NCBI RefSeq assembly: GCF_031877795.1
Contig: NC_133971.1
Coordinates: forward strand, 13,370,325-13,434,324
Source: Strix aluco
Taxonomy: Eukaryota; Chordata; Aves; Strigiformes; Strigidae
DNA: 64,000 nt
Reading direction: 5' to 3'
A program made the translations under genes and the position numbers. Below, one piece after another: positions 36,801 to 48,800 of the stretch. The first letter of the stretch is position 1; each line of letters opens with the position of its first letter. The notes below the pieces were generated by a model that was not told where the DNA came from, did no database searches, and worked only from the letters and a program-made list of their open reading frames with translations.

Positions 36801-39800
36801 CGTATATACAGTTATGCCAGAGATTTTGAATAGATCATAAATACCTAGTATAATCAGAACTTCTTTCTGTAGTTTTTCAGTTTAATGTTTGTGCCGGTTT
36901 AAATCCCTTTGCATTTAAAATTTAATATGTACCATTAATTGTAATTGTAATTGTTTAACTAGTATATCTTTTGATTTTTGAAGATTTTTGGGGCTTCATT
37001 TAGCAGTCTAATTGTGACTAACATTGAATGAAACCTTCATTTATTTGGATCAGATATTACTTTTAGCATGACAGGGGAAATACAAGCTGGTTGAAATAAT
37101 AGAAAATACATATTTGGGGAAAATATACCTTGCTTAGCTGATCAGGTATTATTTTCTTCAATCTCAGTAAATTTAAAGCTGATTTATCAAAATTTCAGAT
37201 AAACTGAGGTGACCTAGAATGTGAGACAGTACAAATCTAAATTTTTTTTCTGTCCTCTCCTCCTCCACCTCCAGCTTCACTTGTAGTATGTGTTGTGTGG
37301 AGTCACAGTAGTTCAGTAGTTTTCAGTTTATTTTTATTTATTTTTACATCCAAAGTAGGTAGCACCAGAGGAATAAAAAGAAAGCACAAATTTGAGTTAG
37401 CACATACTTTGTTTTTTCTTTTTTTTTTTTTTCTTTTACTGATTTGGTTATTTGCCATTTCTGGGGATTAAACTTTAAAAAATGTTCTTCTTTTCTGTAT
37501 CTGATGTTCTGTGTGCTATTAGTGATGCAGCCAACACGAACGGTTGTCATGTGTAAAACAACTTTCGATCACCGCGAAAACACCGCCCTGGGAAAGCGTC
37601 CATGCTTGATATCGTTTGGTTCATGAACATTAAGTTTCCAGTACAGGTGACCCATAGCTCAAAGTGTTAAATAATTGTATACATTATGCAGTTTTTAAAA
37701 TAATAATCCATTAATGAGATTGCTAGTCTTTGAAGTTTTGATCACTTTTGTTTTTCCTAGTAGAGTAGGGTAAAAGGAAAAACTTAAGTTCTTATTTGTT
37801 TCTTTGTAAGGATCTGGTAGATAGATTCGTTGTTATTTATTACATTTTTAAATGCAAGGGTAATTGTAAAATCGTAGAAAGAGTAACACACATGTAGTGT
37901 TCCAACTCTGTGTAACACTTTCATTTGCTTCTTCAGGTAAAATCCCAGATGAAGCCAAAGCCCTTTCTCTATTGGCACCTGCTCCTACTATGACAAGCCT
38001 GATGCCTGGTGCAGGCTTGCTTCCTATACCTACACCAACGCCTTTGACTACAGTAAGTAAAATACAGTTTCTGTTTGATTTCTGGTTTCCTCTATACTCT
38101 GTAGTCTTTTCTGTGTTCAGAGAACAAGAACTATCTGTTCCATGGATGTCCTCTTGTATGCTAGATCAGTGAGGATTTAGCTGTGGCGCTTTTGAGGGTA
38201 GATCACAAGATGTCCATGAACTACCTTTCCTGGGTTTTTCTTTCAGATTATTATTTTGCAAAATAATGGGTAAATACTGATTTTGGTTGTGTCCATTTTA
38301 ATTGTCCTTCCCTAGACTCATTAATTTGGTCCAGTGGCAGTGCTATCCACCTCCTAAAAATTTATTCAAGCATAATAGTTACATTGACACAGTTCTTCAG
38401 AATATTAAAATACCACATTAGGGTGCTTCTACTTGATACCTTTATGACAGGGCTTTTTTGACTGTTTGTCTAACAATGTTTTCACTACAGAAAGCACAGG
38501 AGCTAGCTGCTGCTACTTCTGCTCAGTTCCCTTTTGCCTCTGTAATCCTTTTTTGACGTCAGCAGGCTGCTGTGACCTATTCAGGGAAAATTTCAAGTTA
38601 AAACAGAGTGGTTTTGTCTCTTGTTACATAAAAAAAAAAATAGTTGAGAATTTCTCACACTTGTTACAAAATTTGTTTGCTGGCAAGGCAGTTGCTTTTT
38701 GGGTAGAGAAAATAAAATTCAAACCAGGAACTCAGCAGGCCAATTCAGAAGTGATTTTTAAGTGACTTTTTTAAATAACATTCCTCAGGAGAGATTTTGA
38801 TTCCCAGCTCCAAAAATGAGAACTGTGTTGTCCTCATTCTCTAGGAAGGGACTGTAGGGTAAGAACTTAGACTTAAATATCCTTCACATTTCAACTGTAA
38901 TTAATCTTGCTTTATGTGATGTGTTTGTCCAAAAGGTACCCCATCTGTCACTTTGATGGTCTGATAGCTATTACAGAACGAATTGGCCCTGCGCACTGAA
39001 AATTCCTTCCTTCCCTTGCTGGGCAAGGGCTCAGCAGTTCCTCATCTACTCCTAATGCTTGTTGTGGCAAAAAAATATGAGCAGTGTCTGAAGTCATCTT
39101 ACTCAATGTGATTGACTCTAAGCATTAGAAATTCAAGCCTGTGCTTTCTGATTGGTATACTGCATCCCTGGCCAGACCTCTTTGAGAAGATGCTAACTGA
39201 TAGCTCACAGAAAATCTTAACTATAGAAAGTGGTTTATGGGTAGATTTTTATTTTTTAAAAATCTGGGACCTTAAAGTCATCTAAAGTATTACCTATATT
39301 CATTAGTTTCATTTTCACAGAAATGCACAAGGCAGGCAAGTATTAACAAGTGAAGTATCTCCCACCAGTGCTTGGTTGCAAAGCATATTCTGTTTTTGTG
39401 TTTTTCAGCTCGGTGTTTCACTTGGCACTTTGGGGGCTATACCAGCAGCAGCATTGGACCCTAACATTACAGCGCTGGGAGAAATACCACAACCGCCAAT
39501 TATGGGGAATGTGGATCCATCCAAAATTGATGAAATCAGGAGAACTGTCTATGTTGGAAACTTGAATTCCCAGGTAGCTCTTTTTTGGTGTAATACTTAG
39601 GATTGTATATGTTCATCAAATGTCCAGATGGGTTGTGTTAGCTGAGAATGCCTCAGAAATTGTGAGATCATGGTAGCTGTCCCCCACAACACTGTGCAGT
39701 TGCTTAAGTACAGTGAAATGGAATGATGTGTCCTAGTGAAAGTTGCAAAATTAGCATGAATACCTTTGAGTTTCTCTAACAGGAAAGGTAGGTCTGTCAG

Positions 39801-42800
39801 AAACTTGGTTTTGCAGCAATTGATTGGATTAATTGAAAAACTATTTGCTTTTGACTGATGGCAATATTTTATTTTCATTTTTTTTGACTGCCAAAGTAAC
39901 TAGTCGAATGTAAAAGTACTATGATCATGATAAAATAAAACAAGCTGGAAGGTAGTAGAAAAACAGATAGAAGCTAAGTCATGTTGTGTTGTTTGGATTT
40001 TTTAAAAAATTGATCAAAAGTCACAGTCAGTAGCTTAGACATAGGTGTATAAGGAAATTCCTCATCAGTTATTTCAGATGAGTTGCCTGAAAAGTGCAAA
40101 ATCCTATACAAATTTTTTTTTAAATGTAGATGTAGGACTTCAGGGCTTGTGGTTGCACTGTTTTAAATTGTAGTATATTCTTTAGAGTAACAGAAGTAAA
40201 AATACCTGTCTTTCCTAAAGTGTAACATTAACAAAGTCATGTCACCTCTGTAATAATGGTGAGATATCTTTCCAAAATCTGTAGCTCTTAGATTACCTGG
40301 TATATTGGATAAGTGCTTTTCATTATATATTTTACTTCAGCTGAGCTCTTCGACTCTTTCTAGACTACAACAGCAGATCAGCTCCTTGAATTCTTTAAGC
40401 AAGTTGGAGAAGTCAAATTTGTGCGAATGGCAGGTGATGAGACGCAACCAACAAGATTTGCTTTTGTGGAATTTGCAGACCAAAATTCTGTACCTCGAGC
40501 TCTTGCCTTTAATGGAGTTATGTTTGGAGACAGGCCACTGAAGTAAGAAATTAATTATCCATATGACTGTTGAATGAGAGATTCTTTGTATCCTTACATA
40601 TTTATGACTCTGATGTGCAGGAAACTGCTGTGATGAATATTTTTTCAATATAAAGACCTATTGTTATCAAACTAGAATGTTTTTATAAACTCCAGTTTCA
40701 AGGTTGGGCATAACTTTCTCTGAGAAGAATATCGATGGCACTGAGTAAAATATATTTAATCTTGAGGAAGTTGTAGTAGTGAAAGAATCTGCAAGGTCCT
40801 TAGTACTAATTAAGCTTTTTATACAATGTGTATGTAATTAGTAGGCCTTAACATAGAGATTCGATCTGAAATTGAGAAATAGATTCCTAAACTTCTACTA
40901 GAATATATTTTAACATGTAAATGTTATGCCGCATTTATTTAAAAGTAGTAAGATTCAAAAGCAATAAAAGACATTTCAGATACTTAGAACAGATGAATGT
41001 TAGGACAAATCTGTAGTTTTGCTGAACTTTGGTCATACATGGAAACTGAGGTATTTTCCTTTCTTAGTTGTTTTTCATTTTTCCTTTTCAAGTGTTTGGG
41101 AGTTAAAGGTTTTATTTTTTCCTTTAGAATAAATCACTCCAATAATGCAATAGTGAAGCCTCCTGAAATGACACCACAAGCTGCTGCCAAGGAACTGGAA
41201 GAAGTGATGAAGAGAGTAAGGGAAGCCCAGTCTTTCATATCTGCTGCTATTGAGCCAGGTAGGTATATTATGTTCATTACCTAACACATACATTCTGTGT
41301 ATACCTTTGCACATGCTCTTAAGAGCATTTGCAAACACGGGAAGAGGGTACTAAAAGGTGAACAACATGTGGGGAAACAAAAATAAAAATTGTGTTCATG
41401 CAACAGAGCAGTGGTATGAAGCTGACTTGATTTCATCATGTCTTATTTTCAGATACATGCTCACTGAATGTATTCAAAAATACAAAGTTAATACTTGATG
41501 TTGGTGCTTTTTAAGTTCAGAGTACTTACAAACTTTTAAAAGAAAATGCTTTATGTTTTGTTTTGTTCTCCTCTAGCACCCATTAATGCCATAGTCTCAT
41601 GATCAGAGGGAGTTAGTATGGTTCTGAAAGCAGTAATATTATGCTTTCCTTATCTGCAGCAGGTTAATACTGTCCCTGTGCTGTGCTCTTTTTCATGCTG
41701 CCTCAAGACTGTGTGCATCCTCATAGTAAATGGGATCAGAGAATTAATGTAGGATAAAACTTAACATATTGTAAAGGACATTTTTTCATCCAGATTGGTT
41801 CCCTGATCCCTGTCAACACTGAGATGCCAGGTCAAGGAGGAAGGTTTTGGTGCGTTGAAAGGTTAGACAGACATTTCAGTGCTGATTTATGCTGACTTAA
41901 ACTGATTACAAAAACCACAGCATAAAAAAATTCTCATCTTGTTAAATTTGCAGTTGAGATCCTCCTTTTTCTTTTCATCAGTGAGATTTTGTCATTCTTC
42001 TTACTAACAAAACCAGACACTATCTTACTTAGGTTAGATAGTGCGGAGTCTTAGGGGTTTTTTTGCGGGGGTGGGTGAGTATTTTCTGTTGTTTTTTAGG
42101 GTTGGAAGAAAAATAGCTCTAACATTTCCTCAATGTTAAACAGCAGAGTAACAGTCTTTTAGAGTCTGAACCAAAGTCTGGTGAGGTCACTGTTAAGGTT
42201 TCTGTTGACTTCCTGGCCTTTGGATCAAACTTTTCACCCTATTCTCTTCATCCCTTCCTCCCACAAAACAATGTTTGAGGAATAAAACTTCAGAGTTTGT
42301 ACAGTGGTTGAAATACCTAAAAATACAGATAGTACTAATTATTATTTACATTTTATGCTTGTTTTCAAAATAATGCCCTCTAAATTTATTCTTCTCAGGT
42401 TATTTAAAAAAAAGAAAGTAATTATATTAAATAATAGACCAAGAGGAGAACATATTGTGATCTTGTGCATTGTGGCAGCAACGTAAATCCCATTCCTAAT
42501 AGAGCTAGCTGTTTATAATTATCTGGTTTATGTGTACTGCTGCAGGATGGCTGCACTCAACGAGTATATGCAATGACTTTCTTGGATGTTTCTGAAGGAT
42601 ATTTGCAAAGAAGGAAGATGTGCAAAGAGTAGGCCCCTTGCACTATATGTGGTACATTCCACTTGTGCCAGATTGTTAACTGGGATCTTTAAATGTTCTG
42701 AGCTTACACTGCAAAGTGGTTTTTTCCTCTCAGAGTCTGGAAAGAGCAGTGAAAGAAAAGGCGGTCGATCTCGTTCCCATTCACGTTCAGAATCCAGGTC

Positions 42801-45800
42801 TAGCTCAAAATCCCGATCTAGAAGGAAAAGATCACACTCAAAACACAGGTAGGTATGGTTTTTCTTTTGGTCTAAGAGATCATACTGGGTTTTTCGAGTG
42901 GTGGTGGTTACTGAGATTTCTTACAGAATTGTAAGATGAGTATCCCTGTGGAGAATATTACTAACTTAAACTGAGGAGATCAGAGTTACCAGGAACTTTG
43001 TCTCTGAATAGATAACTCTCTCCCTCTAAATACTAAATGTCTTCAGGATGACTTTTAGTTAAAACACACTAGAAGGCACTTTTTGTGCCATGTAGCATAA
43101 CCATTTCTGTGGTTTCACGGTACATTTTGTGCCTTGTAGCATAATATTTTGTGACCTGTATTTTGAAAAGAGAGTTACCTGTATTTTGTGGATTGAACAT
43201 GTAGTTTACTGTTAGCACGCTGAGCAGTTAGGCTGGCTAGTTTTGCTGGTAGAAGGTTTCTGATGTCCTGAACTTCTAAACATCTAGTTAACAAATGCAA
43301 TATTTTTATTTACTGTACTGTAAATGTAAAGCTATGGTTTTTAAAAGCCGAAGAAAAAGGCTTTAGGGGCAGTTTTTAATTCTTCAGCTTTTGTTTGCTT
43401 TGCTCAAACTTTTTTCAGTTCTGAAACAGGCTTTGGAATATGAGAGGAAATAAAATTTCTAGATCAACCTTAAAGTATACCCATTAAGATTTTTTCCAAG
43501 AATGAGACACTCTTGCTATGTGAGGCTTATAAATGCATCCTGAAATGGTTCAGATTCTTTCCATGTCAGGAATGTCTTCTGAGCATTTATGTAATCAATC
43601 TAAAGATACTTGGCTACGTTAAGTATCCAAAAAAAAAAAAAATCAGAATGTATTTGATAGCGTACACTTTAAAAAGGTGAGTATTGTCAGTGTTGCAGCA
43701 ACAGCTCTGTTGCTTCTTTTCATGCATCATCTTTAACAAGGCAACTAGGATTTTTAGATACAGAAAAAATGGCCAGTTATCATCAGTTGACCTACCAAAC
43801 AAATGTAAGTGCAAGCTTCAGTTTTGCGATAGCGACACAACAATACATACTATCTAATGACATCAAAATGTTAGGTACCTTTTTAATGCAAGAAGAATCA
43901 TTTAGTCACTTCTTTAGTTCTTGCTTCTTTGCTGTTTCTCTAACTCGGGACATAACTGAAAACCAGTCTTTGTTTTGTATAGCACTGCAGTAATGTCATT
44001 ATTATTTTGTATTGACACAAACCAAATTGATTTTTATAAGATAAAGTTGCATTTTTTTACTTGTGGAAAATCTGTGCTTTAAACCACTGTTGATGGTTTT
44101 GTTGGTTTGGGTTTGTTTTTTAAATGATTTACCACTGTTACTGTCAGTATAGAGAGTATGCTGAAAAAAGGGCAGTCTGATCTGCTGAGGCAACTTCATC
44201 CCTAAGAATAAACTGCCCTTCCCACTTACCTGTGTTACTCTTTTATAAAACATTTAAACCATTTTCATCTCTATGGTATAAAATTATTCAAGGTCTTACT
44301 TTGACTCACTTGTAATTAATTTGCCCTGTAGTTAGTTTGTATTTCTGCACTGCAAAGCCATAGATAAAAAATGGTTGCCTCTCCTCTCGGTATATATTAC
44401 TGTATGTGTCTTGAGCTGGAGAAGACAGGTGGAGCTGGTATTTTTTTTTGTACCTTCCTGTTCTTCAGGATTTATTGAGTAATATACATAGGCTTTCTGT
44501 CTGGTAAGTTAAACTTCATGGTACTTTAACCTCTCAGGCAAAGTATTCAGCAATGTGGTTTTTTGAAACTTAATTTTCAAATTCAGCTTTTTATTTTTGC
44601 TTTCCTAGGGAGTGTAATCTTCCAAAAATAGGGAATATTTCGGAAAAAAAAGAATATAGTAATTAAAAGCCTTATTTTCTTCATCAAATCTGTGACTATA
44701 CTATATAAGTTTATCAGAAGACTTTTAACTGGATTTTTATCGGAGTATCTGCACATTATTTGCATTCCTTATTTACCATGTATTAAACACTCATTCCTTT
44801 CCTTGAGAATTCTTACAATTGACATCCATGCTAACAAATCCTTTCAGCTGAAAAGGTAACTTGGCTAAATGCTGAACCACAGATAGTGTTGGTTTTTTGC
44901 TGTTTTGGTCTGGTTTTTTAATGTTCATTTAAATTGTAAGGCTGGAGAACAAAGCAGAAAGGGACCAGTTAAAACCATCTTTCTTCAGTGACCAAGACTG
45001 CAGTGTGACTGGGCCTGAAAAAGAAGCAAAATCTAACTAATCAGTTTTACAAGCTGTTAGAAATTGTCTATAGTAGATTTTATGCACTGTAATTTACTAA
45101 GGACAGCTATCCTAATATGGTGTGAATTTATATTTTCCAGAATGTTCATGGAGGTTATTATGAAACATGAGTATTACTTAAATGGTGAACTGTTTCAAAG
45201 GACGGCATGTGCACCTGGTGAAGCATAAAATATACATATTTGCAAAAATGTTGGTAGGCAGTATATTACTGAGGTGTAACTTTATATAATTTAATGTAGT
45301 GAGGCAAGATTTATGGCTTTTTTCCTTTGTTGGTTGACCTAATTTTTATGAGGTTTCAATATTAAAGTTTTTTTTTCTGGTATTGCTCATATAGAAGTAG
45401 ATCTGGCAACAGATCTCTCTCAAGACACAAGGACAGACGCAGATCCAGAAGTCCCCTGAAAAAAAGGTCTAGATCTAGGGAAAGACGGAAATCAAGAAGC
45501 CGCTCTCATTCTCGGTGAGTTCTGTTCCTAAGAAATTATACTGTTCTTCTTAGCACACAGTACACAGTTTTAGGTGATGGTAGAGGGTGAAATCTCTAAA
45601 TGCTGTAGCCTGTCCCTAGGCTTTGTCTGTGGGACAAAAGAATAGAAAGTAGATTTTCATGGTGAGTCTACTGGTTTTGGCTGGGATAGAGGTAATTTTC
45701 TTCATAGTATCTCATATGATGCCTACGGGGGTGAAACCACCACACTGAGGTGCCTAAACTTTGAGTCTGGTCTACATTTATACCAATGTGCAAGCTTACT

Positions 45801-48800
45801 GAAAACAGGTAATTTTAATTGCCAGACTTTAACCAATAGATTAGGAGTGCTGTGTAGCCTGTGCAACCCACAGAAAAGCGGATGACGCTTCTTCGATCTC
45901 TATCTGTTGAGAAGGTTGGATTCAGGCTGAACTTGATCCTGCATTCTGAGAACATATGTAAAGTTTTGTGCATGAGCTTTTATTTTCACTTTGGCTATCT
46001 CATATTGGCCATGCACTGCTATGGGCACAAATGCATGTGTCTGTTATATGGCATATTTGCATTTCAGCATCTAATACATCTATGTTTTACCTGGTCTATT
46101 AATTTTTAAGTCTGGTCATCTAATTCTTGAACTGTGAAATTCCAACAAGACAATAACATAATTTTCTGAGGGATGAAGTAGTGAATATTCACAATATAAA
46201 AGTGCCTATGAAAGTGGCTTCATGAATAGAATTCTTGCTACTTTTCTTTCTCTTTAATGTCCTTAATTCCCCTGATTCATTTAAAGGGAGCTTCATGCTT
46301 AGGTTGTGCATTTGCCTCTTGTTTTTTGAGGGAATAAGTTTTGTGGGAAATATAACTGCACATCTGTGGACCTCAGTGGAAACAAGAATAGGCTACATAG
46401 CTGGGCTTTATTGATGTATCATTTTGATTCTCTGTTGCTGTTGTCTGGAGCTTCTTGAGATAACCTGCTTACAGGAAGGGGCAAGTCCAATGAAATCTGT
46501 GACAAATCAGCTGGAAAGCACTTCTTGGGGCATTGTGAGACTGCTATTTCAGGGATTGTGTGCTGTTTCGTCTTTATGGTCTTACATTCCTTCTCTGAGA
46601 TTTCTAAAAAAGTATTTGCCAAAACCTGATGGGAACCAAGGTTGTCAGGTCACAGAGCATACAACAGCCTACTATTTATTAGCAGTTGAGAAGAATGTAC
46701 AGCCAAACATTTCTTCCATTGAAGAATGGTGGGGGCTGTGCTTAGGGACCTTTTATGCGTGAAGGAGTCTCCTTGAGAGTCTTTAAAAATCCTAGAATAG
46801 GAACCAATACCAATAGACACAGCAACTTCTGTCAGTCTGGTTCTCCTGGACATGTAAAGCCCTGCTAATCAACTTCTCCTGTTCTGCTTCTCCCTGAACA
46901 ATTGTTCATTTTCATATGTCCTAGAGGCAGGTCTAGCACTCATGTGTCTCTCTACTAGAAAGGAAAGATGGAGTGTTGCACTTCCAAATAATCCTATACC
47001 AATGTGTAATCATCCAGCCAAAGCTGTGATCTAATCAATTTTTGTTTGGCTTGACAACTAGAACATCAGTTGGAATTTTTCTCACTGTTCTTTTTATGAA
47101 CATGTACCATTCTTCCTGTCTCAAAGAAGCTGACTTGTTTCCTTATCCTTGCTTCTGTTTTTACTGTATTAACAATTTTTCAATGATTTTTTAATTCCTA
47201 ATGACATTACAGGTGATTGAATTGTCTTGATTGAGGTTTGACCTTACATTTGCCTCTTGAGGGAATTTTGTTCACTGAAATTTTATCCCTGGTTTTTTAT
47301 TTCTATGTATTAGTTCTTGTTGGACTTCAGAGCAGTTCCAGGGTATTTGTGTGAGAGAACACTGTGAAATAAAGACTTCTGTCAGTCAGCTGTCATTATT
47401 CATGTGGGGGTGGTTAATCTGCCGTCCATTTTATGTGGACACACTTTTAGTAAAGAGTGGATTTACAGATTGTAGAGTTTGTCTCCTGACAAAACGTAGA
47501 AGAATTATGTATGTATAATAATGTAACTGTAAGTTGAAGAGACATAGTCTCTCAAAGTGTAATATGTCTCTGAAAATCACAGTTTGATTTTATTTTGGCC
47601 TCCCCTTCTCCAATTTGGTTTCCAGATTTTTCCTACCTATATAACCTTTCCCTCCTGGTGAACAGGGATGGAAAATTAAAATACTGAATAGTTACTATTT
47701 TTCAACAGAGACACATGATTTATCTTGAGCAATTAATGTATGCTAAAGAGTTAGTTGTAATTTAATTGGAAAGTTCAAAGATGGATTAATGGATTTGTGT
47801 TTGGCTTTTCACAGGGACAAGAAAAGAGACAAAGAAAAGGTCAAGGAAAAAGAAAAGGCCAAAGAAAAGGAGAGAGACCGAGACAAGGAGAAGGAGAGAG
47901 ACCGAGACAAAGACAGGGAAAGAGAGCGAGATAAAGATAGAAACAGGGAAAAGGACAGAGAGAGAGATAAAGAGCGTAACAAGGATCGAGAGAGAGTCAG
48001 AGACAAAGACAGAGATAGGGACAGGGACAAGGATAAGGACAAAGATAGGGACAGGGAAAAGGAGAAGGATAAGGAGAAGGAAAAAGACAGGGAAGAGTTA
48101 GACCAGAACAAGGAAAAAGAAGATACTGAGAAAGAAGGAGAGAAGGACAGAGAAAAGATTAAGGACAAAGAGGGAGATAAGGACAAAGGAGGGGACAAAG
48201 AGAAGGACAGAGACAAAGAAAAGGAAAAAGATGGGGATAAGGAGCGAGAAAGAGAAAAAGAAAGAGATGACAAAAAGAAGAAAGAGAAGAGATCCAGAAC
48301 ACCCCCAAGAAGCTATAGCTCATCAAGAAGATCTCGTAGCTCCAGCAGGTTTGTTTAGAATTTTTTCATGCTTTTTTTGACTTGTCAGTTCAGTGAGGCA
48401 CCATCCTAGTTTTTATGTATCAATATACATACATGCCTCTTACTAATTAAATTGTATTATTTCTGTTTTGTACATTTTCCTGTAAAGTGAAATCTATTAC
48501 AAAGAGCTCTGGATGGTGCCTGATAGAACATAGTTTCTTGCTGGGCTGCTGGTGCTTGCCTTTCACATAGCCATATAATATAGTACTTTAGGACAGTAAG
48601 GAGGTGATTCTTGTGAGATTTCTCTGTGCTGGAGCTATCCAAAAGTTCTGATAAAGCAACGTCACACATCATCTTTGTCCTGATGAAAGTTTGAGTCATT
48701 GAGTTACTTGGTTGCTTATATACTGTATGGTGTTGGTCTGTAGATCTTACGAACAGTTGGGTGATAGTACTCGTCACTCTTCAGCTGCATGGCTCGAGAG

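Larger units (their letters stand above)
30275..37936 (+). other. SREK1: SREK1 intron 2
   Basis: The longest intron, 7.66 kb. It holds (TTTTA)n-type low-complexity stretches near 30370 and 33100-33170, a T8A17 homopolymer pair at 33962-33985, a 12-bp inverted repeat at 34148-34224, a patch with retained CpGs near 32490-32580, and the candidate poison exon at 37523-37646. No complete transposon is recognised. Confidence 0.7.

Noticed and set aside
40341..40363. Alternative upstream acceptor for SREK1 exon 5
   Set aside because: It would add 23 bases and break the reading frame; the AG at 40362-40363 gives the conserved RRM2 sequence.
46419..46853. 112-codon plus-strand and 67-codon minus-strand frames in SREK1 intron 8
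   Set aside because: No similarity to a known family, no good flanking splice sites and ordinary composition.
47809..48273. Long minus-strand open frame rich in Ser, Leu and Phe opposite SREK1 exon 9
   Set aside because: It is the complement of the repeated GAx/AAx/AGx codons of exon 9 and has no independent coding signal.
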